Assembly: GCA_958296075.1 (NCBI GenBank)
Contig: CATQHW010000002.1
Location: forward strand, 1,364,001-1,428,000
DNA: 64,000 nt
Source of the DNA: an uncultured Spirochaetia bacterium
Lineage (GTDB): Bacteria; Spirochaetota; Spirochaetia; SZUA-6; Bin103
Reading direction: 5' to 3'
The translations under genes were made by a program, and so were the position numbers. The notes under the pieces were generated by a model. That model was not told the origin of the DNA. It saw only the letters and a list, made by a program, of their open reading frames with translations, and searched no databases. Shown piece after piece: positions 38,540-48,058 of this stretch. The stretch's first letter is position 1. Every line of letters begins with the position of its first letter.

Positions 38540-40303
38540 ATGCAACGATTCACCGTGTCTCGCGATGACCGTTACCACGAAGCGTGGCCCGGCATCTGCA
38601 TCGCCGCCAACGGCAATCTGGTGTGCTGCTACGCCGAAGCCGACCGGCACGGGGGCGGCGCCGTACCCAGCGCGGTCGTACGTCTGAGCGACGACGAAGG
38701 TGCCACGTGGTCCGAGCCGATCGTGGTGGATACGCTGATGGACCGCCCCGAGTCCGGGTACCTGATGTGCCGATCGGTCATCAGGCTGCAGGACGACTCG
38801 CTGCTGCTCGGGGCCGACTGGAACAAGACCGACACGCTACGCGGCCCGTCGGAGCGCTGGTACGCGCACCGCGGCCTGCCATGGGACTGGAGCTTCGATC
38901 CGGCAAACGGCGTGCTCCGGGAGGCGTGGCTGTACCGCAGCGCCGATCACGGGGCCACCTGGAGCGGGCCCGAGCGCACCGGCTGCATCACCGCCAGCCT
39001 CAACCTGAAGCAGGTGAGTGATGGCACCGTATTCCTGTCAGGCTCCCACTTCCACGTAGCCGGACTGGAGAACGTGCAGGTGCTGTACCGCTCCGAGGAT
39101 GCAGGCCGTACCTGGTCGGACGCGATTCCGGTGGTCGCGGACCGCCGCTTCAGCAGCGCCGAGGGAGATATCGTGGAGATGCCCGGCGGTGAACTCGTCA
39201 TGTACATCCGCAGCGAGGACAATCCGGCGGGCACCGGCATGAAGGCGATCTCCCGCGACGGAGGCAGGAGTTGGGAGGGTCCGTACGCCGCCGGTTACTG
39301 GCCGATCAACGGCCGCGTCAACGCCGGGGTGCTCTCCAGCGGCGAGGTGCTGGCGGTGCATCGCGTAGGGGGATTCAGGCCACAGCATTGGTTCGGCTTC
39401 TTCGTGGAGCGCGCGGACACGGCCCTGACCACCACCCCCAACCGGCCGGCAGCACGGCTGAACCCACCCGCGGATAGCTGGGGCATGATCGACGACGATA
39501 CCAGCCCGTTCGCGGATCAGGGCTACGGCGACTGGGTGGAACTGCCAGGTGGCGACGTTTACGTGGTCAATTACATTGTGGATTCCGCGCCCGTGGACCG
39601 GCCGCAGATTCGCGGCTACCGGCTGAGCCGCGACGAGCTGTTCTCGCCACGGCGGCGTCTGACCATCGATTTCGCGCCGCCGCAGTACCGCCGCGGCAAG
39701 GTGGCCGGCCAGGCCGGATGGGTGCGGCAGATCCCCGAGCTGTGGCGCACCACCGAGTGGCTTGAGCAGGTCGATTATGGGCCGCTGGGCAACAACGTCG
39801 TGATCGAAGGCGAACGCCTGACCGGTTCGCGCAACATCGGCGGCCTCGAGGAGGTCGTGCGGCGCGACGTCGGGCCCTACGACCTGGAGCGCGAAGCCGT
39901 GGAGATGACCGTCACGCACCGCGGTCGCCAGCGCGTGGCGATCCTGCGCATGGATGATCAGGATGCCGACACGATCGTCGAGCTGCGCAGCGATTGGGTG
40001 TACGGGGACCTGTGGGCGCGGGACAATCGCAGCGTTCCCTATCGGTCCGGAATCCTGGTTGGCGATGACTGGTGGCGCACCACCATCCGCCTCGCCGCTG
40101 GCCGCGTGGAGATAGCGACGCAACGCCGGGACGCCGGCACCCGCGCCGGACGCGCAGCTCGCTGGGCCACGGTGGTGCCCGACGACACGTACCATCATCA
40201 CTCGGCGTTCGCCGCCGTCGTCGCGGGGTTCGGCGATGCGGGCGGTTTCTACGTGGACGACATCACTATCGACGTCAGCGGCGCATCATCAGCAGGAGGA
40301 TGA
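38540..40303 (+). CDS. Sialidase-like BNR/Asp-box protein
   Basis: A 587-residue six-bladed beta-propeller type protein. Four Asp-boxes are visible: SDDEGATWSEP, SADHGATWSGP, SEDAGRTWSDA and SRDGGRSWEGP, spaced through residues 55-250. A C-terminal beta-rich part follows. No signal peptide is evident, so it is probably cytoplasmic. It could be an exo-alpha-sialidase or another glycosidase of the fold. ATG at 38540 has AGGAGAA upstream. A strong convergent hairpin follows. Confidence 0.8.
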   Translation: MQRFTVSRDDRYHEAWPGICIAANGNLVCCYAEADRHGGGAVPSAVVRLSDDEGATWSEPIVVDTLMDRPESGYLMCRSVIRLQDDSLLLGADWNKTDTLRGPSERWYAHRGLPWDWSFDPANGVLREAWLYRSADHGATWSGPERTGCITASLNLKQVSDGTVFLSGSHFHVAGLENVQVLYRSEDAGRTWSDAIPVVADRRFSSAEGDIVEMPGGELVMYIRSEDNPAGTGMKAISRDGGRSWEGPYAAGYWPINGRVNAGVLSSGEVLAVHRVGGFRPQHWFGFFVERADTALTTTPNRPAARLNPPADSWGMIDDDTSPFADQGYGDWVELPGGDVYVVNYIVDSAPVDRPQIRGYRLSRDELFSPRRRLTIDFAPPQYRRGKVAGQAGWVRQIPELWRTTEWLEQVDYGPLGNNVVIEGERLTGSRNIGGLEEVVRRDVGPYDLEREAVEMTVTHRGRQRVAILRMDDQDADTIVELRSDWVYGDLWARDNRSVPYRSGILVGDDWWRTTIRLAAGRVEIATQRRDAGTRAGRAARWATVVPDDTYHHHSAFAAVVAGFGDAGGFYVDDITIDVSGASSAGG

Positions 40304-40320
40304 TTGCGGCTGATCGTAGC

Positions 40321-40363
40321 GAACGGCGAACGGTTCTTCAGTCAGCATCGAGAATCGCCGTTC
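40321..40363. terminator. Hairpin between convergent sialidase and methyltransferase genes
   Basis: GAACGGCGA (40321-40329) pairs with TCGCCGTTC (40355-40363), and inner TTCT/AGAA extends the stem past a small bulge. It lies in the 61-base gap between two convergent genes and can serve both strands. Confidence 0.55.
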
Positions 40364-40364
40364 C

Positions 40365-41612
40365 TCAACGTTTCCGGGCGGTCCAGAGCGCCGAGACGAT
40401 GAACTCGAACAACTCTTTCTTCGAGTTTCGCTTCCGTATCGCCCGACAGCGTATCCGCTCGAATCCCAGTCTATCGAGCATTGCCGCATAGAGCTTCTCG
40501 ACGGGCAGGAGCACGCCGTAGAAGGTCGAATTCCCGACGATATAATGTACCTTACTGCCTTCGTGCAGCACGGAAACCAGCGAGTTGAAGTGTGCCCACA
40601 TGTCGTCAAAGTACTTCGCCACGTAATTCGCCAGAATCTTTCCATTCCTGTTGTCGTGATGGGCAATCCTGTCCAACGCCTCGTCGAGCAGCGCGTTCCG
40701 CAATGGCTCCCGAGGTCGTTCCCAATCGATCAGCCTGCTGGTCGCGACGCCCCAGGTTCCGCCGATTGCCAGCCAGTCCAGCTCGCCGGCATCGCGACCA
40801 CTGCCCAGAAATCCAAGCCAGTACATGTACGGGCGCAGCTCGCGAATATACGACATCCGATTGGCATACGGCGGGGACGTAATCACCAGATCATAGGGGC
40901 CGGTTATCGCCTCTTGCAGCTTCCTGGAATCGCCCAGAACCACGTGCCCCGTGCCTTCCGGGTTCTCCGCCGCCCCCGCAAGCACGAACTTCGCGTCTTC
41001 CTCGAACACATGGACCGGGTCGATCCCTAACGGGAGGTGCAACTGTCTATCATCTCGGAACGACATGGATTGGTGATCGAAGGCCGCGTTCGAGAGTTCT
41101 ATCAGCGTCCTGCAGAATGCTACCAGCAGAAGGTCGCGTTCTGGCGAATTCTCGCTGCACTCGGCTTCTATCGCAGCTCGCAATCGGCACAGGAAGTCCA
41201 GCGCGGCCGGTGACCACCATCTTTCGATGTTGTGGATCGGCGGCGGCTGTACCGACTCCGCATCTTCGCGTTTCACGGCTTCAGTCACGCGATCGCAAGT
41301 CTCTCGCGTCGAAGCGATCGTCGCTTTCGGGTATTTTGCGGTCTTCGCCCGACCGAGCCAGACGAGGAAAGGGTTGATGTCCGTCGTGACGCCCATATGC
41401 CCGTGACACGCTGCGCTCAGGGCGGTCGTCGCGGTTCCGCAGAACGGGTCGAGTATGCGCATTGGCTTCCGGTACGTGCCCATGAGTTCGTCCACGATCT
41501 TCACGGAATACGCAGGAGTCAGCCGCAGCCAGCCATGTCGTCCCGTCTCCGCATTGAATTTGTGGGTGTAGTCGGCTCTTTGGCGGAGCGTTTCGTGCGC
41601 GAATGCACTCAT
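40365..41612 (-). CDS. DNA amino-methyltransferase of a type II restriction-modification pair
   Basis: A 415-residue S-adenosylmethionine methyltransferase. The SAM site RILDPFCGTATT is at residues 53-64 and the catalytic motif VITSPPYANRMSY at 243-255, so motif I precedes motif IV. TSPPY points to an amino-methyltransferase making N4-methylcytosine, or less likely N6-methyladenine. The protein appears intact. Its ATG overlaps the stop of the upstream restriction gene (ATGA), the usual coupling in such pairs. The target sequence cannot be read from the protein. Confidence 0.88.
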   Translation of the reverse strand: MSAFAHETLRQRADYTHKFNAETGRHGWLRLTPAYSVKIVDELMGTYRKPMRILDPFCGTATTALSAACHGHMGVTTDINPFLVWLGRAKTAKYPKATIASTRETCDRVTEAVKREDAESVQPPPIHNIERWWSPAALDFLCRLRAAIEAECSENSPERDLLLVAFCRTLIELSNAAFDHQSMSFRDDRQLHLPLGIDPVHVFEEDAKFVLAGAAENPEGTGHVVLGDSRKLQEAITGPYDLVITSPPYANRMSYIRELRPYMYWLGFLGSGRDAGELDWLAIGGTWGVATSRLIDWERPREPLRNALLDEALDRIAHHDNRNGKILANYVAKYFDDMWAHFNSLVSVLHEGSKVHYIVGNSTFYGVLLPVEKLYAAMLDRLGFERIRCRAIRKRNSKKELFEFIVSALWTARKR

Positions 41613-42425
41613 TTCGGCGTTGGCGTCAGGAGGGCGGAAAGGATGGTGCCGATCTCGTTGCGAAGTGTGGAACTGTTGCGCTCGAAGAACGCCTCCAGAT
41701 CATATCCGATGATGTCGCGCATGAAGTCGTATGTCGATAACAGGGGATTCATAGCGCCGACAACACCGGTCACGACCGACCACTTCGCGGCTCGGTATCG
41801 GAGCAGAACATCGCCGTCGATTTGTCCAGACAATATCACGGCACACGGGAGATACCTTTTGGTATATGCCGTAGCGGCATTGGCGAGGTCGGCGTTCTGG
41901 CGCTTCGAGTCCTTGCTCTTGTAACCTTGCCGAACCTCGAAAACGGCGCCAGTCAGGCTTTCGAATACATTATGGTCGACATCCAGTATCTTCGCGGAAT
42001 CGGTCATCCACCAAAGGAAACGGCTCCGTTTGTCCTTGTCGCCGATCTTGTCGATCGGCACCCGTCCATCTAGATACGATGTTCGTTGCCGTCCACTGGG
42101 CAATGTGACCCGATATGACCAAGTAACATCTTCTTCCGATAATCCGAATGAATCCTTTGATTACCCGGCGAAACAGCTTCTCGCATCCGATTCCGATCTG
42201 CCGGTACACACTCGTCATACCTCCGGCAGCCTTGTGTGCCGCGTACATCATCGGGTTGTCCAACCCGAACCAGCTATAGAAGGCATCTCCCTGATAGAGA
42301 TGCTGGAACTGTTCCAGCGTTAGTCCATCCGTCTTTGCACCTCGGCCGAATTTCGGCTGGTAACGCGCGCAGACTCGAATCGCCTCGAGTACGATTTGCA
42401 GGTATTCGCGATCGGTACCGATCAT
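41609..42425 (-). pseudogene. Type II restriction endonuclease gene broken by a frameshift
   Basis: Two minus-strand frames make one protein. The first part (from ATG 42425) reads MIGTDREYLQIVLEAI, LYQGDAFYSWFGLDNPMMYA and AAGGMTSVYRQIGIGCEKLF. At about 42137 the coding potential moves to the next frame: EEDVTWSYRVTLPSG, TSYLDGRVPIDKI and FEVRQGYKSKDSKRQNADLA, where Asp and Glu/Lys residues fit a PD-(D/E)XK site. One base too many, or two missing, separates them. From memory the sequence resembles ApaLI-like enzymes, but I cannot confirm that. It precedes an intact methyltransferase. A sequencing or assembly error is possible. Confidence 0.75.
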
Positions 42426-42600
42426 GTGCGATGCCCGCACAGTATGGAGGATATCCCGTTGTGCAGTAAGCACGCGACCTTCTCGATGCGATTCCCGAAC
42501 ATGGCCTGTACTGTACCGCACGGTAGCGGATTGGTGCACCGGCGCTGCGCGCGCTATGCTGGCGGGTGGTGGGGGCGCCACCGAACGGGAGGTTTGCAGC

Positions 42601-43338
42601 GTGGATGAAGTCGCCATCGTAACCGGAGCGAGCCGCGGGATCGGCGCCGCGACCGCGCGCCTGCTGGCTGCGCGCGGCTACGGCGTCTGCGTGAACTATC
42701 GCACCGAGCCGGAGCAGGCGCGCGCGCTGTGCGCGGAGATCGAGTCCGCCGGCGGCCGCGCGGTCGCCGTGTACGCCGACGTCAGCCAAGCGGACGAGGT
42801 GGCGCGCATGTTCGCCGCGGTGGACGGCGAGCTCGGAACGGTCACGGCCCTGGTCAACAACGCCGCCATGCTCGGGCCGAGCACGCGGGTGGCCGACCTG
42901 AACCCGGCCGACCTGGAGCGGCTGCTGGAGGTCAACGTCATGGGCGTCGTCCATTGCACGCAGCAGGCGTTGCGACGCATGTCGACCGCGAACGGCGGCC
43001 GGGGCGGCGCGATCGTCAACGTCTCGTCGGGAGCGGCGTACGTGGGCGAGCCGGGGACCGCCGTCCATTACGCGACCACCAAGGGCGCGTTGAACAGCTT
43101 CACCATCGGCCTGGCTCAGGAGGCGATGGCCGAAGGCGTGCGCGTAAACGCCGTGAGCCCCGGCCCCATCCGCACGGCGATGCCCAGTGCGGACGCGCTG
43201 GAGCGCGCCGCGCACCTCGTGCCGGCCGGCCGTGCCGGCGAACCGGTGGAGGTGGCCGAGGCGATCGTCTGGCTGCTGTCGCCGGAGGCGAGCTTCGTGT
43301 CATGCGCAAACATCCGCGTGGCCGGCGGCAAGCCGTGA
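42601..43338 (+). CDS. Short-chain dehydrogenase/reductase
   Basis: A 245-residue classical SDR. The cofactor motif VTGASRGIG is at residues 7-15, NNAAM follows, and the catalytic Ser/Tyr/Lys are in NVSSGAAYVG and HYATTKGAL. The PG motif (SPGPIRTAM) is present. GTG at 42601 gives the normal start; the open frame upstream overlaps the divergent restriction gene's promoter. The stop overlaps the sulfatase start (GTGA), so the two form an operon. Substrate unknown. Confidence 0.9.
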   Translation: MDEVAIVTGASRGIGAATARLLAARGYGVCVNYRTEPEQARALCAEIESAGGRAVAVYADVSQADEVARMFAAVDGELGTVTALVNNAAMLGPSTRVADLNPADLERLLEVNVMGVVHCTQQALRRMSTANGGRGGAIVNVSSGAAYVGEPGTAVHYATTKGALNSFTIGLAQEAMAEGVRVNAVSPGPIRTAMPSADALERAAHLVPAGRAGEPVEVAEAIVWLLSPEASFVSCANIRVAGGKP

Positions 43339-44837
43339 CCGGCGCGCGGCCCAACATCCTGCTCGTCATGACCGACGAGCACGGGGCGCAGTTCGCAGGC
43401 ACCTACGGCCATCCGTTCATCGCCACGCCGGGCATGGACCGGCTGGCGCGGGAGGGCGTCACTTTCGATGCCGCCTACTGCAACAATCCGCTGTGCGTGC
43501 CATCGCGGCTGTCGTTCATGACCGGCCGCTACACCCACCGGTGCGGCGGCTGGGACAACGCCACGGCGCTGCCGGTCGACGCGGTCACCTGGCCGTATCT
43601 GCTGCGCGCGCAGGGCTACGAGGTGGTGCTGTCCGGCAAGATGCATCTGCTTGGGCCGGACCGGCTGCACGGCTTCGAACGCCAGCTCGCCGTCGACCTG
43701 CACGCCGATCTGGTCCACCCGGTCTACCGCTGGGCGGAGGGCGTCCCGGAAGCGGCCGAGCCGTGGCACGGGGTGGTGCGCACCGGCTCGCGGGTGCCGG
43801 AGCACGGCCGCAGCTTCGCCGCCGAAGCCGGCGCCGGCTCGCCGATGGAGCGGGTCGTCGAGACCGGACCGGGGAGCACTCCAGAGATCGAAGCCGACGA
43901 CTTGGCCGTAACGCGGGCGATCGAGTTCCTGAGCGCACGCGAAGGCGCGGATCGACCGTTCGCCCTGTGCGTGGGACTGATCGCCCCGCACTTTCCGTTC
44001 GTGGTGCCGGAGCCGTTCTTCTCCCAGTACTTCCCGGAACACGCGGACCTGCCGAATCTGCCGCCCGGCCATCTGGAAACCTTGCCGCCGTCTGCCCAAC
44101 GGCTGCGCCGCGCGTTCGGGTTCCAAGGCCACACGGACGATCAGGTCCGCCGCGCGCGGGCCGCCTACTACGGGCTGGTGAGCTACGCCGACAGCAAGAT
44201 CGAGGCGCTGCTCGACGTCCTGGACCGCACCGGCCTTGCCGAGAACACGATCGTCGTGCACACCAGCGACCACGGGGAGCTGCTCGGCGAGCATGGGCTC
44301 TGGCGGAAGATGTCGTTCTACGAGCAGTCGGCCCGCGTGCCGCTGCAGATACGCTGGCCGGGCCGCGGCGTCGCGGGCGAGCGGATCGCCGCCTGCGCCT
44401 CGCTGGTCGACGTCACGGCCACACTGGTAGATGCCGCCGGGGCGGCGCGGCCGGGGTTGGAGCTCGACGGACGCAGCCTCGCCGGCCTGATCGGCGGCTT
44501 GGCCGAAGCGATCGGCGCCTGGCCGGACGAGGCGTTCGCCGAGCACACCGCGCACGGCACCGACCGGCCGTGCGCCATGCTGCGCCGCGGCCCGTGGAAG
44601 CTCTGCATGTCGGGCGGCGAGGATGCCGAGACGGAACTCTACGACCTGATCCAGGATCCGGGCGAGTTCCGCAACCGCGCCCGCGATCCGGCGGTACGGG
44701 AGATCGAAGCCGAGCTGCGCGGCGCGCTGCTCGCCCGGTGGGACCCGGCGGCCGTCGACGCGCAGGTGCGCGCCCACCAGGAGCGGGTCGCCCTCATCCG
44801 CTCCGCGAGCCGCCCGGGACAACGACCGCTGTTCTAA
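43335..44837 (+). CDS. Sulfatase (choline-sulfatase/arylsulfatase family)
   Basis: A 500-residue type I sulfatase. The formylglycine signature LCVPSRLSFMTGR places the modified Cys at residue 54. The N-terminal metal motif ILLVMTDEHG and the C-terminal VVHTSDHGELLGEHG supply the other calcium ligands. No signal peptide is visible, suggesting a cytoplasmic enzyme that needs an anaerobic-type or FGE maturase encoded elsewhere. The GTG start at 43335 overlaps the SDR stop. It may desulfate a sugar or amine. Confidence 0.9.
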   Translation: MTGARPNILLVMTDEHGAQFAGTYGHPFIATPGMDRLAREGVTFDAAYCNNPLCVPSRLSFMTGRYTHRCGGWDNATALPVDAVTWPYLLRAQGYEVVLSGKMHLLGPDRLHGFERQLAVDLHADLVHPVYRWAEGVPEAAEPWHGVVRTGSRVPEHGRSFAAEAGAGSPMERVVETGPGSTPEIEADDLAVTRAIEFLSAREGADRPFALCVGLIAPHFPFVVPEPFFSQYFPEHADLPNLPPGHLETLPPSAQRLRRAFGFQGHTDDQVRRARAAYYGLVSYADSKIEALLDVLDRTGLAENTIVVHTSDHGELLGEHGLWRKMSFYEQSARVPLQIRWPGRGVAGERIAACASLVDVTATLVDAAGAARPGLELDGRSLAGLIGGLAEAIGAWPDEAFAEHTAHGTDRPCAMLRRGPWKLCMSGGEDAETELYDLIQDPGEFRNRARDPAVREIEAELRGALLARWDPAAVDAQVRAHQERVALIRSASRPGQRPLF

Positions 44838-44861
44838 AGCGTCCGTCCTTGCCGCTCCCGG

Positions 44862-45671
44862 TCAGGCGGCGACCGCCGGATCGGGCAGGATGGTCGCCCG
44901 TTCGAACAGCTTGCGGCCGCGCTCGGAGAGCTCCTCGAACTCGCGCGAGCCGACCCAGAGCGGCCGGGTCATGAGCGGGGCCGCCCAGCGCAGCGAATAG
45001 CAGATCACCATCTCCGGCCGCGGCGCGTCGGATCGATTCGGGGTGCCGCGGTGCAGCGCGCGCGGGTCCTGCACCCACAGCGTGCCGCGCTGCATGTTGA
45101 TCCGCGTCCGGTGCGGGTACGAGCCGCTTTCGATGATGTCGTTGTAGTCGTCCTCGCGGCTCGGGTCGGCCAGGAACTGCGTGGACGGCAGGACCTCGAA
45201 GCTGCCGTTCTCCACGCCGGTGTCGACCAGCGGGAACTTGACGCCGAAGTGCGGCACCCGCGCCATGGCGACGTGCGGCGCCATGAGCTTGATGTCGCGA
45301 TGCCAGTTCTGATGGATCGACCCGGGGTAGGGGGTGTTGGAGTGCAGGCACGTCACCAGGAAGTCGTCGGTCTCCCAGTACGCTTCCAGGAGCGCGAGCA
45401 GAGTCGGGTGCTCGGCGATCTCCGGACAGGCCAGTGCGCCCTCCCACGGCCACTGCATGGTGTAGCGGTTGGGGTGCTGCAGGCGGCCGCAGCCGGCACG
45501 AATGTCGCCCCGTTCGGGATGGCCCGGCTCATGCTCGCGGCGCCTGACGCGCTCCAGCATCGGCAGGAACGCCGCGTGGATGCGCTCGATCGTGGGGATG
45601 GGGATGGCGTCCTCCATCACCGCGAATCCGTTGACGTACAGCTCGTTGAGCAGTCGCTCGACTCGTTCCAT
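44862..45671 (-). CDS. Phytanoyl-CoA dioxygenase (PhyH) family protein, copy 3
   Basis: A 269-residue Fe(II)/2-oxoglutarate oxygenase. Iron ligands are His and Asp in QNWHRDIKLM and His in DPRALHRGTPN, with Arg 6 residues on. It is not closely similar to the other two PhyH proteins in this window outside the iron motifs. It is downstream of the class-III aminotransferase on the same strand. Confidence 0.85.
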   Translation of the reverse strand: MERVERLLNELYVNGFAVMEDAIPIPTIERIHAAFLPMLERVRRREHEPGHPERGDIRAGCGRLQHPNRYTMQWPWEGALACPEIAEHPTLLALLEAYWETDDFLVTCLHSNTPYPGSIHQNWHRDIKLMAPHVAMARVPHFGVKFPLVDTGVENGSFEVLPSTQFLADPSREDDYNDIIESGSYPHRTRINMQRGTLWVQDPRALHRGTPNRSDAPRPEMVICYSLRWAAPLMTRPLWVGSREFEELSERGRKLFERATILPDPAVAA

Positions 45672-45706
45672 GGCTCAGGAGCGTACCACGGCCGGCGGTT
45701 CGGTCG

Positions 45707-47050
45707 TCAGGCGAGCAGCGCGTCAAGTACCTCACCGAGGACGCTCACCGCCTCCTCCAACGCATCGGCGTCGATCACCAGCGGCGGCGCGATCTTGAAG
45801 AAGCCGCGGCCGGTGACGAAGCTCATGACGCCCCGCCGCACGCACTCCATGGCGACCGCGTCGGCAAGCTCGATCGCCGGCGCGCCGCTGTGGGGTTCCC
45901 GGAGCCGTATCGAGTGCCACAGTCCGCGGCCGTCGATGCGCTCGACGCGGCCCGGGTGCCGGCCGGCGATCGGCCGCAGCCACGCCGCCAGCCGCCCGCC
46001 CAGGTCGGCCGACCGGTGTACCAGGTCTTCGTCATCGAACACCTCCAGGTTCGCCAGAGCCGCGGCCATGCAGACCGGATTGCCGCCCTGGGTGCTGGAC
46101 ATCTCGCCCGGCGGAGCCAGGTTCATGACGTGCGCGCGCCCCTTGACCACGGACACCGGCAGGCTGGAGCTCACCCCCTTGCCCATGGCGATCAGGTCGG
46201 GAGTGATGCCGTAGTGCTCGAAGGCGAACAGGCGCCCGGTGCGTCCCATGCCGACCTGAATCTCGTCGACCGCTACCAGCACGGCATTCTCGCGTGCCCA
46301 GGACATCAGAGCCTCGACGTAGGCCTGCGGGTAGAGGGTGGTCGTGACGCTCGGGATCGACTCGAAGATGATGCCGGCGGTTCGCTCGGGGTCGACCCCG
46401 TGCTCGGCCAGATCGGCCGCGAATCCCCGTGACCGGGGGCTGCCCGGCAGCGGTAGCTGCGTCTGAAACACCCGTTCGCGCCGGATCGCGTCGATCGTCC
46501 CCGGCAAGCCCCCGGCGAATCGCGCTCCGAGGGTGCGACCGTAGAAGGTATCGCTGAACGACAGGATGCCGGACTTGTCCGGCGAGATCGACAGCCCGTG
46601 CCGGCGCATCAGGGTCAGCGCGCACTCGTTGGCCTCGGTTCCGGAGCAGAACGCGATCGCCCTGTCCAGTTCGCGCGGCTGCATGCGCGCGATCCGCTCG
46701 ATGAGACGCGCCCGCACGTGCGACGGGAAGGCATAGGTAAACAGAAGCTGCGCATCGAGTTGCTCGCGCACGGCGCGGACGATGCGCGGATGGCCGTGGC
46801 CGGCGTTCGCGGCCGCGGCGCCGCTGGTCAGGTCGATCCAGCGGTTCCCGTACGGGTCCTCCACCTGGAAGCCCTGAGCGCGATGCCAGATGACCGGCGG
46901 CAGCCCCGCCATCGACTGCGGCTCCACGGCCCGCAGCCGCTCGATCGCGGCGATCGATGCGGGAACGGGAATCGGGGTGTGGATGCGGCGAAATCGCGTG
47001 GCGACCGGTTCGGTGGGGACCGGCTTCAGCTCGCTTACCTGCATTGCCAT
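45707..47050 (-). CDS. Class-III pyridoxal-phosphate aminotransferase
   Basis: A 447-residue fold-type I aminotransferase of the 4-aminobutyrate/acetylornithine group. Visible motifs: FCSGTEANECALTL for phosphate binding, VDEIQVGMGRTG with the cofactor Asp, and the Schiff-base Lys in AMGKGVSSSLPVS. ATG at 47050 gives the family start; the frame is fused in phase to an unrelated fragment upstream. Substrate not determined. Confidence 0.9.
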   Translation of the reverse strand: MAMQVSELKPVPTEPVATRFRRIHTPIPVPASIAAIERLRAVEPQSMAGLPPVIWHRAQGFQVEDPYGNRWIDLTSGAAAANAGHGHPRIVRAVREQLDAQLLFTYAFPSHVRARLIERIARMQPRELDRAIAFCSGTEANECALTLMRRHGLSISPDKSGILSFSDTFYGRTLGARFAGGLPGTIDAIRRERVFQTQLPLPGSPRSRGFAADLAEHGVDPERTAGIIFESIPSVTTTLYPQAYVEALMSWARENAVLVAVDEIQVGMGRTGRLFAFEHYGITPDLIAMGKGVSSSLPVSVVKGRAHVMNLAPPGEMSSTQGGNPVCMAAALANLEVFDDEDLVHRSADLGGRLAAWLRPIAGRHPGRVERIDGRGLWHSIRLREPHSGAPAIELADAVAMECVRRGVMSFVTGRGFFKIAPPLVIDADALEEAVSVLGEVLDALLA

Positions 47051-47629
47051 GATCGTCCTCGGTATCGGTTGTGTGCCCGCATTGTGACACGCCTCGGCTC
47101 CATGGTTCGACGCTCGGCGCCGCCCGAAGCTCGCTTCCAGATCACGCAGGTCCTTGGCGTGCCACGTCCAGAAGTTGATGACGTCGCAGTGGTCCAGGTG
47201 CGCCTTGACCGGCCGGGATAGCTGGTGCCGATAGAGGACGACCCACAGGTCCAGCGGGCGATCTCCGGAGCCAAGGCGGTCGCGCATCACGCGGACCTCG
47301 TCGGGGGTGTGCACGGCCGGCGCGGAGCCGCGCTTGTCGCTCTCGTCGTAGAAGAAGTCGTCCATCATCGCGCCGCAGATGTTCAGGTTGGCGCGGGCCA
47401 GGTCGACGACGCGCTGCACCTCTTGCGGGTCGGTGACCCCCGCTTCGTGCACGCAACTCCACACTACGCGCCGCAGCGGCCGGAACGACAGCGCGTACTG
47501 ATCGTAGGGCGGCAGCGGCAGGGGCGTGCCGGACCGGTCGCGGTAGCGGACCATGATCAGATTGGGGACGCCCAGGTAGAACGCTCCCTCCGCCGGGGTC
47601 ATGCGCGAGGTCCACCTCTTCTGCAGCAC
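47051..47629 (-). pseudogene. Fragment of a hypothetical, possibly TIM-barrel, carbohydrate-related gene
   Basis: The frame upstream of the aminotransferase encodes a plausible protein segment (YLGVPNLIMVRYRD, ICGAMMDDFFYDESD, PLDLWVVLYRHQLSRPV, INFWTWHAKDL). The DDFF and WTW patterns resemble putative glycosidase barrels, but I do not recognise the family firmly. Both ends are missing: it begins abruptly beside a deacetylase fragment and runs in phase into the aminotransferase. Decayed gene, not a functional fusion, is the simplest reading. Confidence 0.45.
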
Positions 47630-47746
47630 CGAGCCGGAGCTGTTCGAGCGGTTCGCCGGCTACCTGGCGGAGAACGACTATACGGTGATCGCTCTGCGCG
47701 ATCTGGCCCGCTACGTCGACCCGCGGCAGCGGCCCGCGGATCCCGT
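47601..47746 (+). pseudogene. 3' fragment of a polysaccharide deacetylase-like gene
   Basis: About 40 codons reading TEPELFERFAGYLAENDYTV and IALRDLARYVDPRQRP match the usual C-terminal end of polysaccharide deacetylase family proteins. The NodB catalytic domain is absent. It runs straight into the rhamnosidase fragment in another frame. Confidence 0.55.
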
Positions 47747-48058
47747 ATGCGCCGATCGAGGCGCGTGTCTGCGTACGCGCGCATGAGCTGACCTGCGAGC
47801 GCGCCGCCGGTCCGCCGGGCGCGCCGGCCGGGTGCCTGCGGTTCCGCTGGGCGCTGGCCAGCGATCAGCGTGGCCAGCGGCAATCGGCGTACCGGGTACT
47901 CGTAGCGAGCGCGCGCGAGCTGCTGCAGCCGGGCCGCGCCGACCTCTGGGACTCCGGTACGGTGGAGTCGCCGGAGCCGGCCGATCCGTACGTGACCTGC
48001 GAAGGCCGGCCGCCGGCCGGCGTCGCGACCGGCTGGTGGACCGTGCGCTCGCAAAGCC
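47747..48058 (+). pseudogene. 5' fragment of an alpha-L-rhamnosidase-like (GH78) gene
   Basis: The frame reads ELTCERAAGPPGAP, LRFRWALASDQRGQRQSAY, RVLVASARELL, then LWDSGTVESP and TGWWTVR, the N-terminal Ig-like domain of bacterial GH78 enzymes (normally ~900 residues). The catalytic domain is lost after about 100 codons. No start codon is preserved. Confidence 0.6.

Noticed and set aside
42131..42142. Programmed frameshifting as the normal way to make the restriction enzyme
   Set aside because: The GGAAGAAGATG junction has no clear slippery heptamer or downstream structure, and restriction enzymes are not known to me to use it; mutation or error is simpler.
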